This document shows, piece after piece, positions 16,461-25,374 of a stretch of DNA of 64,000 nt. The notes under the pieces were generated by a model. It saw nothing but the letters and a program-made list of their open reading frames with translations, was not told the origin of the DNA and made no database searches. The translations under genes were made by a program, and so were the position numbers. The stretch comes from Bacillota bacterium (GTDB lineage: Bacteria; Bacillota; Clostridia; Lachnospirales; Lachnospiraceae). The stretch spans positions 62,001 through 126,000 of the forward strand of contig JAEYGZ010000048.1 in NCBI GenBank assembly GCA_023409535.1, read 5' to 3'. Numbering within the stretch: the first letter of the stretch is position 1; every line of letters begins with the position of its first letter.

Positions 16461-17462
16461 TTATTCATTTTTACTTAAGTTAATTCTGATTTTATCATTG
16501 ATATTTTGCTCAGTAAAGGTTACACACTGGAAGATGGAATTGCGAATCTCCATACTTTTCGCATTACCATGTGTCTTCACAACAAGCCCGTTCAGACCAA
16601 GTAATGGCGCACCGCCGTATTTTGAGGCATCAAAATCTTTCATGGTTTCCTTAAGGGCTGACTTACAAAGAAGAGCTCCTATTTTACTCTTAAAAGTACT
16701 CATGAGTCCTGTCTTTATCTTCTTCATCAAGGCTGCGCCAAGACCTTCATACAGCTTCAGAATTACATTGCCCACAAATGCTTCGCAGACGATGACATCT
16801 GCTGCACCGTTGGGGATTTCTCTTGCTTCAATGCTGCCGATAAAATTAATGTCCGTACAGCTTTTTAATAAAGGGAAGGTCTCCTTTACTAACTGATTAC
16901 CTTTTTCTTCTTCCGCGCCGTTGTTAACAATGGCTACCCGGGGGTTCTTTATGCCTAAAACATGTTCCATATAGATGGAACCCATCTTTGCAAATTGAAC
17001 CAGATGGGATGACCTGGCATCAACATTTGCACCGCAGTCAATTAATAAAGATACACCATTCATCGTCGGAAGTAAAGGAGCCAGCGGCGGGCGTTCCACA
17101 CCTTCCACTCTTCCGACAATCAACTGGCCTCCGGCAAGTACTCCACCGGTGCTTCCGGCAGATACGAAGGCATCTGCTTCTTTATTCTTAACCATGTTCA
17201 AAGCAACAACTATGGAGGAATTTTTCTTTCGGCGGATCGCCATAACCGGTGCTTCATTGTTGGTTATGATCTCCGGTGCATGTACGATAGCGATACGCTC
17301 TTTATCATAATCATACTCACGAAGTTCCTTCCCGATGACATCTTCCTGACCGGTTAAGACAACTTTGATATCTTTCTTTTCTTGAACTGCGAGTACCGCT
17401 CCTTTAATGATTTCGCCCGGGGCATTGTCACCACCCATTGCATCTACTGCGACCGTAATCAT
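16461..17462 (-). CDS. plsX: Phosphate acyltransferase PlsX
   Basis: PlsX makes acyl-phosphate from acyl-ACP, the first step of phospholipid synthesis in most Gram-positive bacteria. The 333-residue protein begins MITVAVDAMGGDNAPGEIIKG, the family hallmark. Further family blocks are SAGSTGGVLAGG, LIDCGANVDARSSHLVQFAKMGS and DVIVCEAFVGNVILKLYEG. The start at 17460-17462 follows GGAGGG by 9 bases. It is first in the plsX-acpP unit. The FapR operator found upstream of plsX in Bacillus is not evident here. Confidence 0.98.
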   Translation of the reverse strand: MITVAVDAMGGDNAPGEIIKGAVLAVQEKKDIKVVLTGQEDVIGKELREYDYDKERIAIVHAPEIITNNEAPVMAIRRKKNSSIVVALNMVKNKEADAFVSAGSTGGVLAGGQLIVGRVEGVERPPLAPLLPTMNGVSLLIDCGANVDARSSHLVQFAKMGSIYMEHVLGIKNPRVAIVNNGAEEEKGNQLVKETFPLLKSCTDINFIGSIEAREIPNGAADVIVCEAFVGNVILKLYEGLGAALMKKIKTGLMSTFKSKIGALLCKSALKETMKDFDASKYGGAPLLGLNGLVVKTHGNAKSMEIRNSIFQCVTFTEQNINDKIRINLSKNE

Positions 17463-17514
17463 ACTTTTATACCCTCCAATTCACCAGTTATATGGTAAAG
17501 CTAATCTATTAAAC

Positions 17515-17543
17515 AATATACTCGATATTATTCTAAAAATCAA
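17515..17543 (-). promoter_or_regulatory. Promoter of plsX-acpP
   Basis: Minus-strand TTGATT (17538-17543) and TATATT (17515-17520) are spaced by 17 bases, 53 bases upstream of the plsX start. The match to the housekeeping consensus is good. Confidence 0.7.
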
Positions 17544-17582
17544 CCACATTTTTATGCATTTTTATAGTGGTCAGGGAGGGGC

Positions 17583-17612
17583 AAAAAGACCTTCGCCGGC
17601 AAGCGAAGGTCT
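17583..17612 (-). terminator. Intrinsic terminator of cheR / ispH-rpsA unit
   Basis: AGACCTTCGC (17587-17596) and GCGAAGGTCT (17603-17612) form a perfect 10-bp stem with a 6-base loop, followed on the minus strand by TTTT. It lies just downstream of the cheR stop and upstream of the plsX promoter. Confidence 0.82.
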
Positions 17613-17655
17613 GTGAATCCTAATATGTGTATTCCTGCGGTTTTGTAACAGCGGC

Positions 17656-18435
17656 TTATGCCTTTTTATAAAAAAAAGATTTGTAATTACTGTAGCCGAT
17701 CTGCTGCGCCTGGATAATCTGCTCTGTACTGCCTACGAATAAAAGTCCATCCTTTTTCAGTGCCTTATGGAAATCACTATAGATCTTATTCTTTGCCTCG
17801 TCTGTAAAATAAATTAATACATTACGGCATACGATCATATCGCAACCCGTCGGATATGAATCCCGCAGCAGGTCATGCTGCTTAAATTCCACACAGGCTT
17901 TTACGGCATCAGAAATCTGATAGGTCTGGCTGTTCACCATGGTAAAGTATTTGTTTAATAATTCCTCCGGAAGGGCCTTCAGGCTTTTCACATGATATAA
18001 GCCGGTCTGTGCTTTCGCCATCACCTGCCGGTCAATGTCCGTCGCCAGAATCTTAATCTTATTCAGCGGCAGGAATCTTGATAACAGCATTACCAGGGAA
18101 TAGGGCTCGTCCCCTGTGGAACAAGCGGCACTCCATATCTTTAAATCTCTCCCGAAGTGCTCTGTTAAATAAGGTATTACTTCCTTCTCAAGCAAGGTCC
18201 ATTGTTCCGGATTACGGAAAAACTCAGAAACATTAATGGTGATATAGTTAATGAATTCGTCGTAGGCCGCCTTTTCTGATTTTATTTTCTTTACATAATC
18301 TGAGAAGGACGAAATGCCATGCTTCGAAATCAAAGCTTCGATACGCCTCTTCATCTGCCGCTCCTTATAGGAGTTCAGATCGATATTCGTCATATCGAAA
18401 ATGGATTCTTTAAAAACTTCATAGCTCCCCAGCAA
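17656..18435 (-). CDS. cheR: CheR-type protein-glutamate O-methyltransferase
   Basis: CheR transfers methyl groups from S-adenosylmethionine to glutamates of chemotaxis receptors. The 259-residue protein has the N-terminal helical CheR domain followed by the SAM-binding motif WSAACSTGDEPYS at 101-113. Later come ILATDIDRQVMAKAQTGLY and DMIVCRNVLIYF. The start is a TTG at 18433-18435, supported by AAAGGAGA 7 bases upstream. It stands alone, with no other chemotaxis gene nearby, downstream of ispH-rpsA. Its receptors must be encoded elsewhere. Confidence 0.92.
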   Translation of the reverse strand: MLGSYEVFKESIFDMTNIDLNSYKERQMKRRIEALISKHGISSFSDYVKKIKSEKAAYDEFINYITINVSEFFRNPEQWTLLEKEVIPYLTEHFGRDLKIWSAACSTGDEPYSLVMLLSRFLPLNKIKILATDIDRQVMAKAQTGLYHVKSLKALPEELLNKYFTMVNSQTYQISDAVKACVEFKQHDLLRDSYPTGCDMIVCRNVLIYFTDEAKNKIYSDFHKALKKDGLLFVGSTEQIIQAQQIGYSNYKSFFYKKA

Positions 18436-18483
18436 GACTAATCTCCTTTATCATCCGTTCATCCTATATATAGTTATGGTTTA

Positions 18484-20448
18484 TTATTCGGTAACTTCAG
18501 CACCGTCTTCAGCGGGACCTTCCTCTGCTGCTTTCTCTGGAGCTTCCAGGGCCTTGATGCTTAAGCTGATCTTCTTGTCATCTTTATTGAACTCAACAAC
18601 CTTGGCAGTGATTTCCTGTCCTATTTTTAATGCATCTGAAGGCTTCTCAACATGCTCTCTGGAAATCTGGGAAACATGAAGCAGTGCATCAATACCGGGC
18701 TCTAATTCAACAAAAGCACCGAAATCGGTCATACGTGCAACGGTACCGGCTACAACATTGCCTACTGCAAACTTTGTCTCAGCATTGATCCAGGGATTTG
18801 CATTCTCAAACTTAAGGCTTAATGCAATCTTCTCACCCTGAATATCCTTAATGAAGGCCTTTACAGCATCGCCAACCTTAAATACCTTCTTCGGATTTTC
18901 AACTCTGCCCCAGCTCATCTCAGAGATGTGAAGCAGGCCGTCTGCACCGCCAAGATCAATAAATGCACCGAAATCAGTAATATTCTTAACAGTACCCTCT
19001 ACGATATCACCAACCTTGATCTTCTCGAATAATTCCTTCTTAAGACCTTCCTTTTTTGCAAGGATCAGCTGCTTACGGTCACCGATAATTCTTCTCTTCT
19101 TCGGATTGAACTCTGTAATAACGAAATCAATTTTTTCGCCGGCATATTTCTGAAGATCCTTCTCATAGCTGTCGGAAATCAGGCTTGCAGGGATAAATAC
19201 TCTTGCTTCGTCAATAATAACGCTTAAACCTCCGTTCAATACGGCTGCAACCTTAGCGGAAAGTACTTCATGCTTTTCAAAAGCTTCCTCTAATCTCTTA
19301 TTGCCCTTTTCTGCGGCAAGTCTCTTGTAAGTTAAGGCAACCTGGCCTTCGCCGTCATTTACCTTAAGGATTTTTGCCTGCATGGTATCGCCGACAGCAA
19401 CAACAGTTCTTAAATCCAGGTTCGGAGTGTTGGTGTATTCGTTTCTTGTAATAATACCTTCCGACTTGTAGCCTATATTTAAGATGATCTCATCTTCTTT
19501 TACACCCAAGACAATTCCTTCTACAACATCACCGTTGTTTATTTTTACTACTTTCTCTTCTTCCAATAATTGTTCAAAACTCTTCTCTGACATAGCGGTG
19601 TGAACCTCCTTGATAATATTGTTTGGGGTTGATGCCCCTGCTGTAATACCTACGTTTCGATAAGATTTAAACAAACTTAAATCCAGGTCATCAAGTTTCT
19701 GTATATAGTAAGTATTTTCACATTCTTTTTTGCATATTTCATATAGCTTTCTTGTATTCGAGCTATGCTTTCCGCCGATTACAATCATGGCATCCGACTG
19801 CTTTGCCAGCTCGTAAGCCTGTGTCTGACGGTCTTCGGTGGCGTTACAAATCGTATTTAAAACAAATATATCATAACCCTTTTCCATGATAATTTCAACT
19901 ATATCTTGAAATTTCTTGTAATTAAATGTCGTCTGGGAAACAATACAAATTTTCTGCTCTCCGGGCAGATGGAAAGCTTCTGCTTCTTTCTCATCCTCAA
20001 TTACGGTAAAATCAGAAGCATCTGATTTGTTGAAAATATTTTTACACCAGCCGATGATTCCCTCAACTTCAGGATGGGCAGGGTTCCCAACAATGATGAT
20101 GTGCTGACCTTCACTGCTTTTTTCCCTGACAGCCCTATGTATCTTTTTCACATAAGGACAGGTTGCGTCGATGACTTTATGCCCATAGGAGGAAAGCTCT
20201 TCCTGCAGCTCCTCCGATACACCATGGGAACGTATGATTATTGTTCCCGCAGGCAGGGTTTTTAATTCCTCGGGCCTTTCAATGACTTTTACTCCCTTAT
20301 CGCTTAAATCGGCTACAACTTCTTCATTATGAATAATTGGTCCGAAGGTATAAACATGTTCACCCTTTTCGATTTCCTTATAAACCAAATCGACAGCACG
20401 CTGTACTCCAAAACAAAAACCGGCACTTTTTGCTGTTGTAATTTTCAA
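18484..20448 (-). CDS. ispH: IspH-ribosomal protein S1 fusion
   Basis: This is a bifunctional protein. Residues about 1-285 are 4-hydroxy-3-methylbut-2-enyl diphosphate reductase, the last step of the MEP isoprenoid pathway. Its iron-sulfur cysteines are in SAGFCFGVQRAV, DATCPYVKK and LNTICNATEDRQ. Residues about 290-654 hold four S1 RNA-binding domains: NGDVVEGIVLGVK, a diverged SAKVAAVLNGGLSVII, VGDIVEGTVKNITDFGAFID and VGNVVAGTVARMTDFGAFVE. The fusion is known in Clostridia. I chose the TTG at 20446-20448, 9 bases after GAAGGT, which gives the canonical MKITTAKSAGFCFG start 2 bases after cmk. A GTG 30 bases upstream would overlap cmk. Confidence 0.95.
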   Translation of the reverse strand: MKITTAKSAGFCFGVQRAVDLVYKEIEKGEHVYTFGPIIHNEEVVADLSDKGVKVIERPEELKTLPAGTIIIRSHGVSEELQEELSSYGHKVIDATCPYVKKIHRAVREKSSEGQHIIIVGNPAHPEVEGIIGWCKNIFNKSDASDFTVIEDEKEAEAFHLPGEQKICIVSQTTFNYKKFQDIVEIIMEKGYDIFVLNTICNATEDRQTQAYELAKQSDAMIVIGGKHSSNTRKLYEICKKECENTYYIQKLDDLDLSLFKSYRNVGITAGASTPNNIIKEVHTAMSEKSFEQLLEEEKVVKINNGDVVEGIVLGVKEDEIILNIGYKSEGIITRNEYTNTPNLDLRTVVAVGDTMQAKILKVNDGEGQVALTYKRLAAEKGNKRLEEAFEKHEVLSAKVAAVLNGGLSVIIDEARVFIPASLISDSYEKDLQKYAGEKIDFVITEFNPKKRRIIGDRKQLILAKKEGLKKELFEKIKVGDIVEGTVKNITDFGAFIDLGGADGLLHISEMSWGRVENPKKVFKVGDAVKAFIKDIQGEKIALSLKFENANPWINAETKFAVGNVVAGTVARMTDFGAFVELEPGIDALLHVSQISREHVEKPSDALKIGQEITAKVVEFNKDDKKISLSIKALEAPEKAAEEGPAEDGAEVTE

Positions 20449-20450
20449 AA

Positions 20451-21128
20451 TTAATCTACCTTCTTTCGGTTGCGGCACAGTTCAAGGATCTTTTCAACGA
20501 CCTCCTCTATGTTAAGCTCCGAGGAGTCAAGAAATACTGCATCATCAGCCTGCTTCAGCGGTGCGAACTCCCGGTTCATATCCCGGTAGTCCCTGTCGAT
20601 GATATCCCTTTCTATCTCGTCCATGTCCGCCGATACACCCTTTTCCTGCAGCTCGTTCCATCTTCTCCTGGCACGTTCTTTGGTGCTGGCGGTAAGATAT
20701 ATCTTTAAATCAGCATTCGGAAGCACATAGGTTCCGATGTCCCGGCCATCCATAACAACACTTTCTTTTTTAGCGAGATTCTGCTGCAATTCAACCAGTT
20801 TTAACCGTACTGCCTTGTTCACGGAGGAGGCACTGGCCATGTTACCGACCTCTTCTGTCCGGATCAGACCATTTACCACTTCACCATTTAAGATTACCAG
20901 CTGCTCGCCGTTTTCATATCTGATGGTAATATCCACATCCTTGCAGGCGGCCTCAATGCGGGCGCTGTCACCAGCTTCAATCCGATTTCTTAAAAAATAT
21001 AATGCCATAGCACGATACATCGCTCCGGTGTCAACATAGATAAAGCCCAGCTGCCTGGCGATTCTCTTTGCTATGGTACTTTTACCGGCTCCGGCCGGTC
21101 CGTCAATTGCAAGATTAAACCTTGTCAT
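20451..21128 (-). CDS. cmk: Cytidylate kinase
   Basis: Cmk phosphorylates CMP and dCMP. The 225-residue protein has the P-loop DGPAGAGKSTIAKRIA at 9-24, FIYVDTGAMYRA, the nucleotide-binding block VMDGRDIGTYVLPNADLKIYLTAS and RARRR. The start at 21126-21128 follows GGAGG by 8 bases. It lies between the HI0933-like flavoprotein and the ispH-rpsA fusion. The cmk-ispH-rpsA order is common in Clostridia. Confidence 0.97.
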   Translation of the reverse strand: MTRFNLAIDGPAGAGKSTIAKRIARQLGFIYVDTGAMYRAMALYFLRNRIEAGDSARIEAACKDVDITIRYENGEQLVILNGEVVNGLIRTEEVGNMASASSVNKAVRLKLVELQQNLAKKESVVMDGRDIGTYVLPNADLKIYLTASTKERARRRWNELQEKGVSADMDEIERDIIDRDYRDMNREFAPLKQADDAVFLDSSELNIEEVVEKILELCRNRKKVD

Positions 21129-21152
21129 AGCAATTACCTCCGGGTTTCATTT

Positions 21153-22385
21153 TTATATGGAGCATCCGGCCAGATAAGCCGTTGACCAGGCGATTTGCAG
21201 ATTAAAGCCCCCGGTCAGGGCATCCAGATCCAGAACTTCTCCGGCAAAATACACCTTGTTCACAAGCTTTGATTCCATGGTGGAGGGATTAACTTCCTTT
21301 ACATTAATTCCTCCCTTGGTAATGACTGCCTGATTATAGTCAGCCGGCTTTGTGATCTGCAGTGTAAAATGCTTTAAAACATACACTAATCTAAGCCTTT
21401 CTTCCTTCGTGACAGAATTTACTTTCTTTTCCGAATCGATAAGGCTTAGACGAATAATAACATCTATTAGTTTATTTGGCAATAGGTGGTCCAGGGAATT
21501 CTTAAATTGTTTATTTTTAAATTCTTCAAAATCCCGTAAGATTCGGTTATCAAGCTGCTCCTCACTGAGGGCCGGCTTTAAGTCGATACTAAGAAGCAGG
21601 GGTTCCTGTTTGCTTAAAAAGGGCTGGATATAGCTGCTGGCACTTAAGATAACCGGTCCGCTGACACCGAAATGGGTAAAGAGAAGCTCACCAAAATCAT
21701 GATATACCTGCTTCCCGCCTCCTGTGACAGTAATCTCAATATTCTTAAGAGATAACCCCATTAAATCCTTAACAAAGGTTTCTTTGGTATGAAGAGGAAC
21801 CAGGGAAGGGGATAAATCGGTAACAGTATGGCCGAAGCCTTTTGCAAAGCGGTATCCGTCCCCGGTAGAGCCTGTGACAGGATAAGAAAGCCCGCCGGTT
21901 GCGATGATTACAGCATCACCTGCCATTTCCTCAGAGGAACCCTTTAAGCGAAGCCCATAGAAGCTGCCGTCTTTGATCAGGAGTTCTTCTATCTCACTCT
22001 GATACCTGATACTGACAGACTGACGTTCCAGCTCACGTTTTAAGACAGCAATAACATCCGAGGATTTGTCTGATTCAGGGAATACACGCATACCCCGTTC
22101 TGTCTTTAAGGTAAGGCCCAGCTGCTCAAAAAAATCCATGGCATCATAGTTACTGAAGGTATGATACGCCTTGAACAGGAATTTGGGATTGGTTACCACC
22201 TGACTGAAAAAAGTATCCCTGTCACAGGCATTGGTCAGATTACACCTGCCCTTGCCGGTAATGAACAGCTTTTTTCCAAGCTTTTCATTCTTTTCCAGCA
22301 ATATAACCTTATGTCCATTTTTCGCTGCAGTAATTGCGGCCAGCATACCGGCCGCACCGCCTCCGATGACGAAAACTTTACTCAT
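21153..22385 (-). CDS. HI0933-like FAD-dependent oxidoreductase (YhiN family)
   Basis: This is a flavoprotein of unknown substrate. The 410-residue protein has the FAD-binding dinucleotide motif VIGGGAAGMLAAITAAKNG at the N-terminus, the family-specific KLGKKLFITGKGRCNLTN, and GGLSYPVTGSTGDGYRFA. The C-terminal FAD-contacting segment reads VYFAGEVLDLDALTGGFNLQ. The start at 22383-22385 follows AAAGGT by 8 bases. It heads the unit with cmk and ispH-rpsA, a position conserved in Clostridia. No reaction can be read from the sequence. Confidence 0.9.
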   Translation of the reverse strand: MSKVFVIGGGAAGMLAAITAAKNGHKVILLEKNEKLGKKLFITGKGRCNLTNACDRDTFFSQVVTNPKFLFKAYHTFSNYDAMDFFEQLGLTLKTERGMRVFPESDKSSDVIAVLKRELERQSVSIRYQSEIEELLIKDGSFYGLRLKGSSEEMAGDAVIIATGGLSYPVTGSTGDGYRFAKGFGHTVTDLSPSLVPLHTKETFVKDLMGLSLKNIEITVTGGGKQVYHDFGELLFTHFGVSGPVILSASSYIQPFLSKQEPLLLSIDLKPALSEEQLDNRILRDFEEFKNKQFKNSLDHLLPNKLIDVIIRLSLIDSEKKVNSVTKEERLRLVYVLKHFTLQITKPADYNQAVITKGGINVKEVNPSTMESKLVNKVYFAGEVLDLDALTGGFNLQIAWSTAYLAGCSI

Positions 22386-22494
22386 AGATCAGTACCTTTC
22401 TATTTTTAAAATAAATTCATCTGTTTACTTTTTTATTTTGCTATTATAGTATTTGCAGCAATGACAGTAATGATAATGTAAACTTTTCTTGTTT

Positions 22495-22518
22495 ATCGGA
22501 ACATGACTTTGTTCCGAT
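22495..22518. other. GGAAC/GTTCC stem-loop (copy 1)
   Basis: ATCGGAACA (22495-22503) pairs perfectly with TGTTCCGAT (22510-22518). A very similar stem (GATCGGAAC/GTTCCGATC) occurs at 44074-44098. Both lie downstream of a minus-strand stop codon and upstream of the next gene's promoter region. Neither has a strong T-run. Confidence 0.5.
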
Positions 22519-22538
22519 TATATAAGCGATAATATAAT

Positions 22539-22584
22539 ATCAGGTAATTGCTGCATATAAAATAATACTCAACAATTACCTGAT
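22539..22584. terminator. 12-bp inverted repeat after the GerMN gene
   Basis: ATCAGGTAATTG (22539-22550) and CAATTACCTGAT (22573-22584) are perfect complements with a 22-base loop, downstream of the GerMN lipoprotein gene. On the minus strand it is followed by an AT-rich but not pure T stretch. It may be a weak terminator. The rest of the 283-base gap holds the stem-loop at 22495 and an AT-rich TATAAT-containing segment before the flavoprotein gene. Confidence 0.5.
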
Positions 22585-22668
22585 CCATGAATTCGTATTT
22601 ATTTCAAATTTTAAGATCCGTGTTATTAAAAAGTATTCAAATATAAGTCAATTTCACTTTGAACAGTG

Positions 22669-23334
22669 CTATCTTGTCAGATAAGGCTCGTTGAGTTCAA
22701 GCTCCGTATGACTTCCCACATAAGCTTTGCCTTCTACACGGTAGATTACTTTATTATAATCCGATAAATTATCAATCAGGCTCATTGCAATTGCATCAAG
22801 GATAGGACCCTCATAAGCGGAACCAATCTCATTTAAGGGTGCTTTATCCTTATAGAAGCTTACGATTATGGCATCCTTATCCGTAGATACCTTTTCAATG
22901 CCGACTTCGAGGGACTGGTCTTCCATGGCCTCCACGACATTTGTCACAATTAATTCGGGGGTGATTTCCGCATCCTTGGGAACTGCGGCTGTGATGGGTT
23001 CTGTCTCTCCTGAATTAACGTTGATGGTATACAACGGTAAATCAATGGTTGCAGCCGGCACAATGGTAGTGGGAACAGGAGTGTTCTCTTCTTTGTTGTT
23101 CTCGGAGGCTGCATTGCCGTCGTCAGACTGGGAACCGGAGGACGGAACCTTGTCCGGATCATCGGAGGCTGCGGTCGGTTCTGCTTCATTGGATGGAGCC
23201 AGTGTAACCACATTGTTTTCCTCCTCGTTATTTCCGTTAAAGATACCAAAACTGAATATATCACATCCGGTGAGAAGAAATAATCCCATAACCGTAATCA
23301 GCAGCAATATTACTTTTTTAAAGCGTTCCATCAT
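22669..23334 (-). CDS. GerMN-domain lipoprotein
   Basis: This secreted lipoprotein has 221 residues. A signal peptide ends in the lipobox LLTGC (cysteine at about residue 24), and an acidic Ser/Pro/Asn-rich linker spans about 35-90. A GerMN-type domain follows (IDLPLYTINVNSGETEPI through VIYRVEGKAYVGSHTELEL). GerMN domains occur in spore germination and sporulation proteins and in other envelope proteins. I chose the ATG at 23332-23334, 10 bases after GGAAAGG; an ATG nine bases upstream is too close to that site. It stands alone. A sporulation role is inferred only from the domain name. Confidence 0.8.
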   Translation of the reverse strand: MMERFKKVILLLITVMGLFLLTGCDIFSFGIFNGNNEEENNVVTLAPSNEAEPTAASDDPDKVPSSGSQSDDGNAASENNKEENTPVPTTIVPAATIDLPLYTINVNSGETEPITAAVPKDAEITPELIVTNVVEAMEDQSLEVGIEKVSTDKDAIIVSFYKDKAPLNEIGSAYEGPILDAIAMSLIDNLSDYNKVIYRVEGKAYVGSHTELELNEPYLTR

Positions 23335-23518
23335 TATAACCATACCTTTCCTTTGATATACCTTACAGAATTGTGATTATTGTTATTGTTAATATAGGAT
23401 ATATCTGTGTCATTTCTATGGTATAATGGAACAATTTATAAAAAATGTTATGAATATAATGGAAAAATCAGATAAAACCGGAAGGAAATTACCAGAAACA
23501 TACAATTTATGGTTGTGG

Positions 23519-24778
23519 TTAACATTGTTCGCTTATCAAACACCTGCGAAGCAGATCCATAGCCTGAATTACACTTTGCTCCCGTATTCCGGAACGCTTT
23601 CCTCTCAGACGTAATTCCCTTACGGTTACCTTTCCTTTCAGATAACAGGCGATATAAACAAGTCCTACCGGTTTTTGTTCGGTACCGCCCTCAGGCCCTG
23701 CGATTCCCGTAACCGCCAATGCAGCCTGCGCACAAGCGGCACCGGCCGCACCGGCGGCCATCTCGCCTGCCGTCTGGGCACTTACCGCTCCGTATGCAGC
23801 CAGGGTTTCCGGCTTTACCCCAAGATATTTCTGCTTTGCTTCGTTGGAATAGGTAATAAAGCCCTCCATCAATACTTCCGATACGCCGGATACATTCACA
23901 AGACGTCCCGTAAGCAGACCTCCGGTGCAGGATTCTGCCGTAGAAAGAGTAAGCTTCTTTTCCTTAAGGAGGGAAACAACAACCTCTTCCAGGGTCTCTT
24001 CTTCCTTGGTTGTATAGATGTTACTATCAAAGCGGCGGAATAATTCCTCCACGACGGGAGCAATCATCCTCTCTCCTTCTTCTTTATTATCGGCAGCTGC
24101 GGTGATACGAAAATGTACCTCGCCGTCCTTGGCATAGGGTGCGATGGTAGGGTTGGTCTGCCCGCCGATCAGATCCAGCAGCTCGGTCTCAGCCTTGCTT
24201 TCCCCGACGCCGCAAATCTTAACCATACTGGACACGAAGATCTTATTCTGTTTCTTCTTAAGATAAGGGAAAATAGCTTCCTCAAACATGGGTACCATTT
24301 CATTCGGAGGGCCGGGAAGCAAAATGACAGCCTTACCGTCATTCTCCACAATATAACCGGGAGCGGTACCGTTGTTATTATCAATCACAATACAGCCATC
24401 GATTTTCAGGGCTTGTTTCCAATTATTCTCCGTAATCACAGAGGGTACGCCGTTATGAGTTCGGAATTGAAAATAGGAAGCGATCCGTTCCCTGGAGTGC
24501 TCGTCCATCCGTAATTCTCTGCCGAATACCTTTGCAACTCCTTCCTTGGTCATATCATCCTGCGTCGGTCCGAGACCGCCGGTTAAGATAATGACATCAG
24601 AACGTTCCAGGGCTTCCTTTAATGCCTTGCAAAAACGCTCCTCATTATCACCCACGGTAATCTGATAATAGAGGGAAAAGCCTAATTCGGCACATTTGCG
24701 GGATAAATAATTGGCATTGGTATTGACGATATTACCAAGCAGAAGTTCTGTACCAACACTGATTAATTCAACTGTCAT
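23519..24778 (-). CDS. cinA: CinA-like competence/damage-inducible protein
   Basis: This 419-residue protein combines an N-terminal MoCF/COG1058 domain, with pyrophosphatase activity in characterised members, and a C-terminal CinA domain with nicotinamide-nucleotide amidase activity. The N-terminus reads MTVELISVGTELLLGNIVNTN, with ILTGGLGPTQDDMTKE and LLPGPPNEMVPMFE following. The C-terminal half has STAESCTGGLLTGRLVNVSG and AVTGIAGPEGGTEQKPVGLVY. It follows pgsA on the same strand, as in Bacillus, where recA comes next. Here recA lies about 15 kb away. Confidence 0.95.
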   Translation of the reverse strand: MTVELISVGTELLLGNIVNTNANYLSRKCAELGFSLYYQITVGDNEERFCKALKEALERSDVIILTGGLGPTQDDMTKEGVAKVFGRELRMDEHSRERIASYFQFRTHNGVPSVITENNWKQALKIDGCIVIDNNNGTAPGYIVENDGKAVILLPGPPNEMVPMFEEAIFPYLKKKQNKIFVSSMVKICGVGESKAETELLDLIGGQTNPTIAPYAKDGEVHFRITAAADNKEEGERMIAPVVEELFRRFDSNIYTTKEEETLEEVVVSLLKEKKLTLSTAESCTGGLLTGRLVNVSGVSEVLMEGFITYSNEAKQKYLGVKPETLAAYGAVSAQTAGEMAAGAAGAACAQAALAVTGIAGPEGGTEQKPVGLVYIACYLKGKVTVRELRLRGKRSGIREQSVIQAMDLLRRCLISEQC

Positions 24779-24834
24779 TAGAACTGCCTACCTTTCGACG
24801 TATATTGAATATAGTTAATCAAAATCCCAGAGTA

Positions 24835-25374
24835 CTAATGTTTTTCTTTTAATACATTTTTATTCTTAATCATGTAGTCAATCAGAGAAATCACAGTCAG
24901 AGCAATGGCCAGCCAGATTGCGATCTGCTCTAAAACATTGATGACGGGATAATCAAGATTGATAATCAGCATAACGCTCATAACCATCTGAACATTGGTC
25001 TTAAGCTTCCCCCACCAGCTTGCGGCAATTACAACTCCGCTGTCGGAGGCTACAAGACGAAAACCGCTGATAATAAACTCTCTGGCAATGATGATAATAA
25101 CCATCCAGGAGGGCATCAGCTGCAGCTCTACAAAGCAGATCAAAGCACTGGATACCAGCAGCTTATCTGCCAGCGGATCCATAAACTTACCGAAATTCGT
25201 AATAAGATGATACTTTCTGGCAATATAACCATCAAAAAAATCTGAAAGACATGCAATAATAAAGATGGCTGAGGCGATATAATAGTGATAAGGGATTACA
25301 TCATACAGCATAAACAGCACAAATACCGGTATCATTAATACTCTGAAAATGGTGATCTTATTCGGCAGATTCAT
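24835..25374 (-). CDS. pgsA: CDP-diacylglycerol-glycerol-3-phosphate 3-phosphatidyltransferase
   Basis: PgsA makes phosphatidylglycerol phosphate from CDP-diacylglycerol at the membrane. The 179-residue protein has the CDP-alcohol phosphotransferase signature: DFFDGYIAR, followed after a gap by GKFMDPLADK. Several hydrophobic segments surround it. Its ATG (25372-25374) overlaps the rimO TAA by one base, so the two are translationally coupled. It lies between rimO and cinA, a common Firmicutes order. Confidence 0.96.
   Translation of the reverse strand: MNLPNKITIFRVLMIPVFVLFMLYDVIPYHYYIASAIFIIACLSDFFDGYIARKYHLITNFGKFMDPLADKLLVSSALICFVELQLMPSWMVIIIIAREFIISGFRLVASDSGVVIAASWWGKLKTNVQMVMSVMLIINLDYPVINVLEQIAIWLAIALTVISLIDYMIKNKNVLKEKH

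Noticed and set aside
20449..20478. Longer GTG start for ispH-rpsA overlapping cmk
   Set aside because: The TTG at 20446-20448 has a properly spaced ribosome binding site and gives the canonical IspH N-terminus.
23426..23614. Plus-strand short frame after a TATAAT-like sequence near 23420
   Set aside because: Its second part runs antisense into cinA, no -35 or ribosome binding site is convincing, and the peptide has no recognisable features.
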